Below are positions 53,401 through 62,296 of a stretch of DNA of 64,000 nt, one piece after another; positions within the stretch are counted from its first letter, which is position 1; every line of letters starts with the position of its first letter. The stretch is taken from contig NZ_JBBEWC010000010.1 in the NCBI RefSeq assembly GCF_037860775.1, forward strand, positions 1-64,000, in the 5' to 3' direction. A program made the translations under genes and the position numbers. The notes under the pieces are model-generated. The model saw nothing but the letters and a program-made list of their open reading frames with translations, was not told the DNA's origin and did not search any database. The DNA is from Emticicia soli. GTDB lineage: Bacteria > Bacteroidota > Bacteroidia > Cytophagales > Spirosomataceae.

Positions 53401-56400
53401 TAACTCGACATCGCAAGCAAATACGAAAACTTATTATGCAGGTTGTAATGTAGATGGTTGCAGAAGTACAACCCGCACGCCGTTGGTTGTAACCATTAAA
53501 AGGCTTCCTACTGCAACGGCCTCGAATACTGGCCAGCATTGTGTGGGAACTACTTTTAAGCTTTTAGGAGGTGGAACAAACGCCGAAAGTTACTCATGGA
53601 GTGGCCCGAATGGATTTAGCAGTAGTGAACAATCTCCGATAGTGTATGGAGCACTTCCTGCTATGGGTGGTATATATACGCTTACAGTTACGGCTGCCAA
53701 TGGCTGTACAGCCACAGCTACTACCAACCTTGTTATCAATAATAATTGTAATTCTGCATGCCCTACGCCTATTGCAGTAACGCCAAACAACCCTTCGGCC
53801 TGTACCGGAACTAACTCAACAAACGGATATATTTTTGTAACAGAGTATTCGGCAGGACCCTATTATCAGAACAGCCTTGACGGGATAAACTGGTTTGATT
53901 CCGAAAAAACTTATTCAGGTTTGTCTGTTGGGTATTATACAGTATTTATTCGCGACAAAACCTCAAAAATTATATGTCGCACAATAGCTATTACGCTTAC
54001 TTCTGCTAATAGTTCTTATTTTACAGCCGGAACTCCAACCCCGGCTACCGACTGTGCTGCTACCAACGGTAGTATCAAATTGGAGGGTGTTACAGGTACT
54101 GACAATGTTTCCTGGATTTCATCAACCAGCCGAAACTTTGTAAAGGTTTCGTCTCTATCGCCTAGCAATACGATTTCAAATCTAGCTCCGGGCGATTATT
54201 ATGTAGTTGTAAGCAGAGGAAATAACCCACTTTGCTATAGTGAAAGAAAAATAGAAGTAAAAAATAGTGGAACGGCTTGTCCGCCGGGGCTTTGTACACA
54301 AGCAAAGAGTACGAATTTATTTCCCGGTGGGGATTTTGGCTCAGGCAATACTACAATGGGGCCTCCTTTAACCCCCGGAGAAACGCAGTACAGTTTTGCG
54401 CCTATGAACTGTGATTCGCCGAACGATGGTAATTATACAATTACCAATACAACAGATTGTAATGGTGCGGGGCGTAAGGTATTTACTACCTGGGATGTAC
54501 TGAGACAAGACCACACACCCGGAGATGTAAATGGTTATATGATGATTGTGAATGCGTCTTATAATCCTGATATTGTAATTGAGAGAACGGTTACAAACTT
54601 ATGTCCGAACACAAGATATGAATATAGTTTATGGATATATAATATTTGTCCGGCGGCAGACCAGGCAGGTTGTACGATTAAGCCAAACCTGACTTTTTTG
54701 ATTGATGGTGTTGGTAAATATACTACCGGCGATATTACCGCCGCAGGCTGGCAGCAGGTAGGTTTTACTTTTACTACAGGAAACACCACAACCTCAACAT
54801 TCAGTATAAGAAATAACGCTACAGGGGGCAATGGTAACGACTGGGCTATTGATGATATATCAATCATTCAATGTTTACCAACCATTGCCCAAAGTGCAAA
54901 TATTACCAGATGTATCGGCGCAGCAGGCCCAACGATTTCGGCTATTGTAACAGATGCTAATAAACAATATACCTATTACAAATGGCAGGAAAGTGCTGAT
55001 GGCGGAATAAGTTGGACAGATTTAACAAATAGCACCGTAGGTACATTTGGGGCAAATTCTACTTATACTGTTACGCTTACACTGCCTACTATTACTGCCG
55101 CCATGAATGGCAGAAAATACAGAATTGTGGTAGGGACTTCTACTGCTAATCTGAATAATTCTTCTTGTTCTTTCAATGGGAACGAAACAACGCTTACAGT
55201 TCCGACGATTAGTATTAATATTTCAGGTAACCTAAGTATTTGTGCGAGTGGAAGTACCACCCTTACTGCAAGCGCATCTGGCGGAAACAGCCCATATACT
55301 TATACATGGAGCAACAGCTTAGGAACTGGTGCTTCTAAGACTGTTACGGTTTCTTCTTCAACTACTTATACTGTAACTGCAAGAGATGCTAACTCTTGTT
55401 CGGCTACAGCAAGTGCCAGGGTAGTAGTAACACCCTTACCCAATGCACCAACTGCTGTAAACGCTAGTAAATGTGGAGCCGGAACGGTTGAGTTAGGAGC
55501 AACAGGTTGTAGTGGTACTGTAAACTGGTATGCCTCAGAAACAGGTACTTCAATTGTAGCAACCGGAGCCAATTATACTACCCCAAGCATCAGCGTAAGC
55601 ACTACCTATTATGTAAACTGTACTGTAAATGGCTGTGTGAGTGCATCTCGCACGCCAGTAGTAGCTACAATAAACGATATACCTAATGCAACAGCGGGCG
55701 GAGATGTACAATGTGCAGGTAGTACTATTAACTTATCAGCAAGCGGTGGCAATACTTATGATTGGACTGGTCCTGCTGGTTTCCGTTCTTCGGTTCAAAA
55801 TCCAGCCATAGCTAATGCCACTAATGCTATGGCCGGAATTTACACGGTTACCGTTATTTCTGCTGAGGGTTGTTCAGCTACTGCTACCGCTAGTGTTACG
55901 GTTAATCCGGCTCCTACGCCTAATATTTCAGGCACTACAAGTATTTGCGAAGGACAATCAACTACGCTAACAGCCACAGGAGGCAATAGCTATTTATGGA
56001 GTACAGGCGAAACTACCACAAGTATTAATGTTAACCCAACCACAAGTACTACTTATACATTAACAGCTTATACAAGTAATAGTAGCTATGCTAACTTGGT
56101 AACAGGACAGACGATTTTTAACGCTGCTAATTTTTCTTACATTAATTCTACTGCATCTTATGCAGGCCCACAGAGCTTGTTTGATGGTATTGATAATTTA
56201 AACGCTGATACATTTCATGCAACCAGAAAAACCAATGGTCAGGATTGGGGAATTGGCTATAAACTAGGAAGTGAATATCTGATTACCTCACTGAGTCTTG
56301 ATGCCAGAAATGATTGTTGCACCGATAGAGCTAAAGGAGGAGTAATGCAGGTATGGAAAAACGGCTCAATGGTTTACCAAAGTAGTGTGGTAAATGGCGC

Positions 56401-58561
56401 AGGCAATAGTATAATAAGCGCCAGCCCTGTACCAAATGTGCTAGGCGATGAAGTTAGATATATATTTTTGAATGGTGCTAATACAAGTAGCGGAGAAACT
56501 ACCCTCAACTTTGCTGAATGGATAATTGGTGGGGCTAAAGTTTGTGCAGCAACTAAACAAGTAACTGTAACGGTCAATTCAAAACCAAATGCGACGGCAG
56601 TTTCAAATAGCCCTGTATGTGTAGGAAAAACTATTAGTTTAACAGCCTCTGGTGGAACTACGTATCAGTGGTCAGGGCCAAATGGGTTTTCTTTATCAGG
56701 CGCTACCGCAAGCATTAATAATGCAACAATTTCTACTCATGCCGGAATTTATACTGTAACAGTTACGAATGCAAGTGGCTGTACTGCAACAGCTACCACT
56801 AACGTAGTAATTAATGCTCTGCCAGAAATTACTATTACTTCTAATAGCCCTGTGTGTGCAGGACAAACCTTGACGTTTACTGCTACAGGTGGAACAACGT
56901 ATTCATGGACAGGGCCAAATGGATTTGCATCTTCTTTGCCAAATCCGAGTATCTCAAGTGCTAGTTCAATTCATTCAGGTACATACATTGTAACAGTAAC
57001 AAATGCTAATAGCTGCACAGCAACAGCATCAATAATAATACAACAACCCAATGCTTTAACTGCAGCAATAACAGGCACTAACGTAAATTGCAATGGAGGC
57101 AATAATGGAAATGCCACAGTAATGCCAAGTGGTGGCACAGCACCTTATACGTATCAATGGTCAAATAATGCAGGTACATCAGCTACTGCAAATAACCTTA
57201 CGGCAAGGGTTTATACGGTTACTGTAACTGACTCTAAAAATTGTACTGCTACAGCTACCATCAATATTACGCAGCCACCAGTCTTAACCTCTACTATTGT
57301 TGGCACCAATGTAAATTGTAATGGAGGCAATAACGGAAGTGCCACAGTAACGCCAAGTGGTGGCACAGCACCTTATGCTTATCAATGGTCGAATAATGCA
57401 GGTACATCGGCTACTGCCAATAATCTTTCGGCAAGAATTTATACTGTTACCATAACTGATTCTAAAGGTTGTACAGCTACTGCTACAATTAATATTACGC
57501 AGCCACCAGTCTTAACCTCTACTATTGTTGGCACCAATGTAAATTGTAATGGAGGCAATAACGGAAGTGCCACAGTAACGCCAAGTGGTGGCACATCACC
57601 CTACACCTATCAATGGTCGAATAATGTAGGCACATCAGCTACTGCAAATAACCTTACAGCAAGGGTTTATACGGTTACTGTAACCGATGCTAAAAACTGT
57701 ATAGCTACTGCTACCATTAATATTACGCAGCCAGATGCTTTAGTAGCTACGGCCAATTCAAACAGCCCTGTTTGTGTAGGACAAACATTGACTCTTACTG
57801 CTTCGGGTAGTACAAATTATTCGTGGAAAGGGCCAAATGGCTATTCTTCTCAAAGCCAGAACTCTGGTATTGATAAAGTAACTTCAGTTGCCGCTGGTAT
57901 CTATACCGTTACGGTAAGCAACGCAATTGGCTGTAATGTTACTGCTACAGTTAATGTAGTAATTTATGATTTGCCACAAGCGCCAACTGTTACAGGAGCA
58001 AGCCGTTGTGATGCTGGTTCGTTAACACTTCGTGCCGATGGCTGTGCCGGAGGTGTAATTCAATGGTATGATGCCCAAATAGGCGGAAATATGCTCGGAA
58101 CTGGCATAACTTTTGCTACAACTACACTGACACAAAGTACATTTTACTTTGCCTCGTGCTTCACTAATAACTGTTCAAGCCCTTCTCGTACAGCGGGTTT
58201 AGCAAGAATCAACTCTGCACCAAATGCTGAGCTTATTCCTGTAAACTCTACTTGTATTGCAAGTAATCCACGAAATGACGCCAGACTTTTGCTAAATAAA
58301 TATAGAAACAATGACCAGTATTCATATAATATTGGCGAAGCGTATGATAGTGCCATGGCCTCAGCTTTTGTAACAATACCAACGGGTGGATTAGTACCAG
58401 CATCCAGTTTACCAAATCCCACAGGAAACAGCCAAGCTTACACTGTTAGAATAAAAAATGCTGATGGGTGTACCATCGATAGAACAGTAATATTAACCAA
58501 ACAATGTGATGGGTGTGTGCAAGATTATTGCCCGCCTGCCATCATAAGCGCATCAAGATAA
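50459..58561 (+). CDS. Very large secreted modular surface protein (PA14, Ig/PKD, SprB repeats)
   Basis: The protein has 2,700 residues. The start is GTG 50459, since an in-frame TAG directly precedes it and no ATG follows. A long signal region ends SSVFAQ near residue 50. Domains in order are: PA14 (about 150-315, YYFWIASDDNGELWLS, GGGDDHVSVGW); many alternating Ig-like and PKD-like units (RCGAGTVTL, SWAGPNGFSS); a jelly-roll, carbohydrate-binding-like domain (about 1278-1471, NLFPGGDFG to DDISIIQC); further Ig units; a galactose-binding-like domain inserted near 1878-2028; three SprB repeats (about 2200-2428); Ig units; and an approximately 110-residue terminal module shared with the next two proteins. 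No type A or B T9SS C-terminal domain is visible. A role as adhesin or polysaccharide-binding stalk is inferred from the domains. Confidence 0.88.
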   Translation: MPCVIENTYCSPEFNNLKRSLFWPTYVNYKRAIGLYVYIFLSFVSSVFAQNTLLSNTNHTLLSANSNFELSGQTVASLENKAAIDRNVYTESNKYLSNNTNPGFEIKTNKVVANLPLSLTLSKTDPTCGGSNGSITVTGKGGVLGMRSITGQAWLGISGTAVSNLTSNSNYPNSPSYNTALTSMEAPVNITDNFGGRIIGYLAPEITGTYYFWIASDDNGELWLSTNESAANKTRIASHTSYTGFQEWNKFPSQKSAAISLQAGKIYYIEAIYKEGGGDDHVSVGWAKPGESTTVPSEVIPADAIRPYTSAGLTTPTYQYKIGNGTFQNSNVFSGLAAGTYTVTIQDVYGATATSNITLANTTPSATANNNGPVCVGQTLSLTATVSQTASSYRWVGPGPGTNGFTSSTQNPNRGSATTDMSGIYTLTVTFSACAATVTSTTSVTVSSANAPSTTSDSRCGAGTVTLSADGCSGTYNWYSAQTGGTFLGSGSDFNTPSIVATTTYYVECKVGSCISTRTAATATVKTAVSASATGDTECEGSTINLSAGGGNAYSWAGPNGFSSNLQSPSISGATPAMSGAYTVTVTNTSSGCTDTAIANVVVNPIPVPIGADVARCGNGTVTLTATGCSNGVYSWYNSPTTANSLATGATYTTQSLSAPSTTYYVACTLNACTSTTRTPIKAIITSTPGAPSVVSGERCGTGSVRLTASGCSGTYNWYTTATGGSSIGAGGTFNTPSISTTTSYYVECNFGCPSTRTEVKATINPTPSAGAIGDTECEGTAITLEASGGGLYSWVGPKNFVSSAQKPTIPAATADRAGIYTVTVTDAKGCTATATARVVINPIPEAPAVVDVSRCGPGTVLLKATGCTGGVYRWYVNSTTSTILVTGDTYTTPTLSVDATYFVSCTQNSCESSTRNAIKAIITPVPDAPTTNAIERCGTGPVTLTADGCAGIVEWYEAASGGLSIGIGNYITSSLAAPATNSTSQANTKTYYAGCNVDGCRSTTRTPLVVTIKRLPTATASNTGQHCVGTTFKLLGGGTNAESYSWSGPNGFSSSEQSPIVYGALPAMGGIYTLTVTAANGCTATATTNLVINNNCNSACPTPIAVTPNNPSACTGTNSTNGYIFVTEYSAGPYYQNSLDGINWFDSEKTYSGLSVGYYTVFIRDKTSKIICRTIAITLTSANSSYFTAGTPTPATDCAATNGSIKLEGVTGTDNVSWISSTSRNFVKVSSLSPSNTISNLAPGDYYVVVSRGNNPLCYSERKIEVKNSGTACPPGLCTQAKSTNLFPGGDFGSGNTTMGPPLTPGETQYSFAPMNCDSPNDGNYTITNTTDCNGAGRKVFTTWDVLRQDHTPGDVNGYMMIVNASYNPDIVIERTVTNLCPNTRYEYSLWIYNICPAADQAGCTIKPNLTFLIDGVGKYTTGDITAAGWQQVGFTFTTGNTTTSTFSIRNNATGGNGNDWAIDDISIIQCLPTIAQSANITRCIGAAGPTISAIVTDANKQYTYYKWQESADGGISWTDLTNSTVGTFGANSTYTVTLTLPTITAAMNGRKYRIVVGTSTANLNNSSCSFNGNETTLTVPTISINISGNLSICASGSTTLTASASGGNSPYTYTWSNSLGTGASKTVTVSSSTTYTVTARDANSCSATASARVVVTPLPNAPTAVNASKCGAGTVELGATGCSGTVNWYASETGTSIVATGANYTTPSISVSTTYYVNCTVNGCVSASRTPVVATINDIPNATAGGDVQCAGSTINLSASGGNTYDWTGPAGFRSSVQNPAIANATNAMAGIYTVTVISAEGCSATATASVTVNPAPTPNISGTTSICEGQSTTLTATGGNSYLWSTGETTTSINVNPTTSTTYTLTAYTSNSSYANLVTGQTIFNAANFSYINSTASYAGPQSLFDGIDNLNADTFHATRKTNGQDWGIGYKLGSEYLITSLSLDARNDCCTDRAKGGVMQVWKNGSMVYQSSVVNGAGNSIISASPVPNVLGDEVRYIFLNGANTSSGETTLNFAEWIIGGAKVCAATKQVTVTVNSKPNATAVSNSPVCVGKTISLTASGGTTYQWSGPNGFSLSGATASINNATISTHAGIYTVTVTNASGCTATATTNVVINALPEITITSNSPVCAGQTLTFTATGGTTYSWTGPNGFASSLPNPSISSASSIHSGTYIVTVTNANSCTATASIIIQQPNALTAAITGTNVNCNGGNNGNATVMPSGGTAPYTYQWSNNAGTSATANNLTARVYTVTVTDSKNCTATATINITQPPVLTSTIVGTNVNCNGGNNGSATVTPSGGTAPYAYQWSNNAGTSATANNLSARIYTVTITDSKGCTATATINITQPPVLTSTIVGTNVNCNGGNNGSATVTPSGGTSPYTYQWSNNVGTSATANNLTARVYTVTVTDAKNCIATATINITQPDALVATANSNSPVCVGQTLTLTASGSTNYSWKGPNGYSSQSQNSGIDKVTSVAAGIYTVTVSNAIGCNVTATVNVVIYDLPQAPTVTGASRCDAGSLTLRADGCAGGVIQWYDAQIGGNMLGTGITFATTTLTQSTFYFASCFTNNCSSPSRTAGLARINSAPNAELIPVNSTCIASNPRNDARLLLNKYRNNDQYSYNIGEAYDSAMASAFVTIPTGGLVPASSLPNPTGNSQAYTVRIKNADGCTIDRTVILTKQCDGCVQDYCPPAIISASR
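57074..57740 (+). repeat. Three SprB repeats with a 228-bp period
   Basis: The words for GTNVNCNGGNNG recur at 57074, 57302 and 57530 (76 codons). Copies two and three are close to identical at DNA level, copy one less so. The protein pattern (NGSATVTPSGGTAPY, YQWSNNAGTS, YTVTVTDSKNCTATATI) is that of the SprB repeat of gliding-motility adhesins. Confidence 0.88.
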
Positions 58562-58610
58562 GTACCTATTTAAATTAAGCTTTATACATCCAAATTTAAC
58601 AGTTTGTCAA

Positions 58611-61600
58611 ATGGAAAACAGTGTACCCAAAATTACCTTACAATCTTGCCTTAGACGAACCAAACCATGGTTTTTTCTATCGATTATAGGTATCCTCCTA
58701 TTATTTATGAGCCAAAGCGCCTTTGCCCAAAGAGTGCCCGTGCCTTGTACAAGTCCTATTCCTGTTAATCTGGTAGGAGTGGATGCTACAGGACCAACAG
58801 CCAACAATGCTAAAATACGCCTGACCGGTTTACCAAGTGGCGAATACAGGGTAGGGTATTCTGTCGGAGATACCTACACGGGGCCGGCTTTTGCAGAAGC
58901 AAACAAATTCTCTATTCTACAGGCTGATTCCTCATATCTGGCAAGAAATCTGCAGAATCCAACCACTGCTGCAGGAACAAAATACATCGTTCGTGTTTTC
59001 GCACCAGATACTACGTGTTATTATGACCATACGTTTATTTTAGAGCGGGTAAATTTTAATACAAAACCGTTGTACACCGATGTTGATGTAAATGTAACTC
59101 ACAACGGCGGAACTTTTGTGGCACTTGGGAGCCAGGTTACAGTTACAATAGTTGCCCGAAACATAGGAACCGCAGCCGCTAATGGGTTGGAATTTAAACT
59201 AGAGATTCCGGAAGGTCTTTCGAATGTAACAGCGGCTAATGTTCCTGCAGGTACTACTTATACAAACGGAGTGTGGACTGTTCCAACACTTGCCGCCGGG
59301 ACAGGGACAGCTACTTTAACGTTGACAGGAACAGTTACAAGTAGAGGTATAAGAGTAGTAACAGCTAACTTGACGAAAGCTGATGAATCTAATGGAATTA
59401 AAGATGCAGATTCTAAAGCAGATGCAGATGCTACTACAAATGTTCCTGGAGAAGATGATTATAGCCAGGCTTGTATTTCTACACCGTTTGATTATTGTAA
59501 TGATGATGAGTATAAAATTACTTTAGCAAATTATACAGGGGTGGTATGGAAAAAAGGCGACGTGGTAATTACAGCAGATAATGCTGCTAGCTTGGGTGTA
59601 ATATTTCAGGCAAATGGCCCTTTGATTATAAAAAGTGAAGGAGAGTACTCTTACACAATTGTGAAAGATGGAGCTACTAACTGTCCAACAGGTGGTTGTT
59701 GTCCGATTAAAATTGAAGCAGGTATTCCTCCAAAATTGGCTACAACTGACCTTGGACAAAGCATTTGTTATCAGGCTAGTTTCACAGATATAAAAGCTAC
59801 CCTTACTCAGAACCCAAGAGGGACTGTTATTTATGAGTGGTATAACGACAACGGAGCCAACAACGCAGGTACAGCAATTATAGCAGGACAAACTACTGCT
59901 GACTTTACAGCAAAACCCACCGAAATTGGTGTGTACAAATATAAGCTGAAAGTATATGACCAAGACCATAAAAACTGTGCTGACTCTATTACATTCACAC
60001 TTACAATTAGAGAACTACCAATTGTAGCGATCACAAAAGTGCCTGATGTGTGTGAAGAGAGTACAATCAGTTTTAAACTAGAAGGAAATGTTGATGGTGC
60101 TACCTTTGCTTGGGCTGGGCCTAGTGCTAGCGGATTTACTTCGACAATAGCTAATCCTGAAAAATTAAATGCTGATAAAGATAAAGATGCCGGAATATAT
60201 ACTGTAACCGTAACTAACGGTCAATCTTGCTCTGCAACAGCTACAACACTAGTAGTAATTAATGAATTGCCTGGTGAACCAGTTGTAACAAATAAAGTTT
60301 TCTGTGAAAAGGATGCAGCAGTAGATTTAGTGGCAACCAATTCAGGTACGGGCTATACTACACAATGGTATGGTAATTACTCAACGGGTGGCACGGCATC
60401 ATTAGTAGTGCCGAACTATAATCCTGTTGAAACTGACACCGTTTATTACTACGTAAGCCAGAAAAATGATGCAACAGGTTGTGAATCGCATCGTGCAGCA
60501 TTACAGGTAATTGTTAATCCTAAACCAGATGCTCCAGTTGCAAACCCAGTATCAGCTTGTAAAGATTCTGCCCCTGTTACACTAGCCGTTGCTGAAAATA
60601 CAACAGGCTATACAATTCTATGGTATGATAAAGCTGCCACGGGTGGTACAGCTTCAACAACAGCTACCATAGCGCCAACTGCTGACATAGGGAAAACAAT
60701 TTATTACCTAAGTAAGAAAGATAATGTAACTACTTGTGAATCTGACCGTTCTTCGATAGAAGTTACCATTAAAGCGATTCCTGTCTTAACAATCAATCCA
60801 GTCACAGTTTGTGCTAAAGATACCATCATTTTAGCAGTTCAGGGCGCATCTCCAACAGATACATATTCTTGGACAGGGCAGAATGGTTTTGCTTCAACAT
60901 TAGCTGGTCCTGAAAAGTTAAATGCTTCATCAGCTGATGCCGGTTTATATTCGGTAACTGTAACTAATGGAGAATCATGTTCGGCTTCTGCAACTACTTC
61001 AGTAACAGTTAATAAATTACCAGACGCACCTACTGTGACAGAGAAGACATATTGCCCTGGTGATACACCTGTACCTCTGGATGCTCCTAAACTACCTAAC
61101 CATACTTTATTATGGTATACAGAGGCAACAGCAACAGCAAAAGATGCATATCCAGACCCGTATACTCCTGGTCCTGAAGTAACTAAATCAACAGGTACAA
61201 CCGACTTTTTTGTAACCCAAAAAGATGATGTTACTGGTTGTGAATCACCTAAAGCGACTTTAGTAGTACGGGTACATCGCAAACCTACTACACCAAAAGT
61301 TGATGATGTGGTTTATTGCCAAGCAGTATCAGCAGCTACACTTGTCTTTAATCCTGATCAGGGGCACACGGTTTTATGGTTCAAAAACGAAGCAACTGGT
61401 GTAGTAAGTGAGCCAACAGCACCAACGCCTTCAACTCAGCAAGCGGGTACAACTTTTTACTATGTGAGTCAGACAGAAACTTCAACTGGTTGTATATCAG
61501 ACCGTGATACGATAAAGGTTGAAGTGAATCCTACTCCTAGCTTACCAGTAATAGCAAATAATAAAAATACCTATTGTGAAGGTGAAACGCCAAACAAACT

Positions 61601-62129
61601 AGAAGCAACAGCAGAAGGAAGCAATACTATTCTATGGATTATCGGAGGCGGTACATCTGCCACTCCACCACCTGTTAATACAGAAACTGCAGGCCTAACA
61701 AATTATTATGTATTACAAGTGATTCCGGGTACAGGTTGTGAGTCAGGTTGGGCAACTATTCCTGTAACAGTAAATCCGAAACCGATTGCAGAGCTTATTG
61801 CGGTAAATGCACTTTGCGTGGGTTCTACTCCGCAATCTAATGCACAATTAATTCTGACCCGCTATCGTGATTCTGATAAAGTGTCTTACAGCCCAGGAAC
61901 TACATATAACCCTGCTACTGCAACACCATTTGCAACTATCCCAGATGGCGCAGGCGGAATATTTGCAAGTACTTTACCGAACCCAACTGTAGATCAGGCA
62001 TACACTGTAAGAGTTCAGAATAGATTTGAATGTACAGCCGACAAAACCGAGGTTATTACATTCAAAGATTGCGGTTGCCCTGGTGGCTATTGCGAACCTG
62101 CAACTATTGAGCAGAAGAGAGCAAAATAA
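58611..62129 (+). CDS. Large secreted protein with shared N- and C-terminal modules
   Basis: The 1,172-residue protein starts 49 bases after the 2,700-residue gene and has a 39-residue signal region ending SQSAFAQ. Next come a terminal module (about 45-148), a DUF11-like domain (about 150-277, VTIVARNIGTAAANGLEF), a cysteine module ending GGCCPIKIEAG (about 288-377), PKD/Ig units (about 378-1060, with repeated QWYGN/LWYDK/LWYTE strands and YYVSQKND-type strands), and a second copy of the terminal module (about 1059-1163). The tail ends GCPGGYCEPATI plus a basic stretch, much like the end of the preceding protein. No standard T9SS C-terminal domain is seen. It is probably cotranscribed with the upstream gene. 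The function is unknown. Confidence 0.87.
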   Translation: MENSVPKITLQSCLRRTKPWFFLSIIGILLLFMSQSAFAQRVPVPCTSPIPVNLVGVDATGPTANNAKIRLTGLPSGEYRVGYSVGDTYTGPAFAEANKFSILQADSSYLARNLQNPTTAAGTKYIVRVFAPDTTCYYDHTFILERVNFNTKPLYTDVDVNVTHNGGTFVALGSQVTVTIVARNIGTAAANGLEFKLEIPEGLSNVTAANVPAGTTYTNGVWTVPTLAAGTGTATLTLTGTVTSRGIRVVTANLTKADESNGIKDADSKADADATTNVPGEDDYSQACISTPFDYCNDDEYKITLANYTGVVWKKGDVVITADNAASLGVIFQANGPLIIKSEGEYSYTIVKDGATNCPTGGCCPIKIEAGIPPKLATTDLGQSICYQASFTDIKATLTQNPRGTVIYEWYNDNGANNAGTAIIAGQTTADFTAKPTEIGVYKYKLKVYDQDHKNCADSITFTLTIRELPIVAITKVPDVCEESTISFKLEGNVDGATFAWAGPSASGFTSTIANPEKLNADKDKDAGIYTVTVTNGQSCSATATTLVVINELPGEPVVTNKVFCEKDAAVDLVATNSGTGYTTQWYGNYSTGGTASLVVPNYNPVETDTVYYYVSQKNDATGCESHRAALQVIVNPKPDAPVANPVSACKDSAPVTLAVAENTTGYTILWYDKAATGGTASTTATIAPTADIGKTIYYLSKKDNVTTCESDRSSIEVTIKAIPVLTINPVTVCAKDTIILAVQGASPTDTYSWTGQNGFASTLAGPEKLNASSADAGLYSVTVTNGESCSASATTSVTVNKLPDAPTVTEKTYCPGDTPVPLDAPKLPNHTLLWYTEATATAKDAYPDPYTPGPEVTKSTGTTDFFVTQKDDVTGCESPKATLVVRVHRKPTTPKVDDVVYCQAVSAATLVFNPDQGHTVLWFKNEATGVVSEPTAPTPSTQQAGTTFYYVSQTETSTGCISDRDTIKVEVNPTPSLPVIANNKNTYCEGETPNKLEATAEGSNTILWIIGGGTSATPPPVNTETAGLTNYYVLQVIPGTGCESGWATIPVTVNPKPIAELIAVNALCVGSTPQSNAQLILTRYRDSDKVSYSPGTTYNPATATPFATIPDGAGGIFASTLPNPTVDQAYTVRVQNRFECTADKTEVITFKDCGCPGGYCEPATIEQKRAK

Positions 62130-62157
62130 TAACATAGTATAAGAGTTCTAATTGGCT

Positions 62158-62190
62158 AAGTCCTGTAAGGTTTAACATCTTACAGGATTT
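62158..62190 (+). terminator. Intrinsic terminator after the 1,172-residue protein gene
   Basis: TCCTGTAAG (62161-62169) pairs with CTTACAGGA (62179-62187), extended by outer A-T and G-T pairs and followed by TTT. It would at least partly separate the next gene. Confidence 0.78.
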
Positions 62191-62296
62191 GGCTGGTTAT
62201 ATCAGCCATTTTGTAGCAATATCAGTTCAGCTATTCAAAAGATTCAACACTAAAAACTGACATTGTTATCGAGTGATTTTAGCTATTGAAACTACG

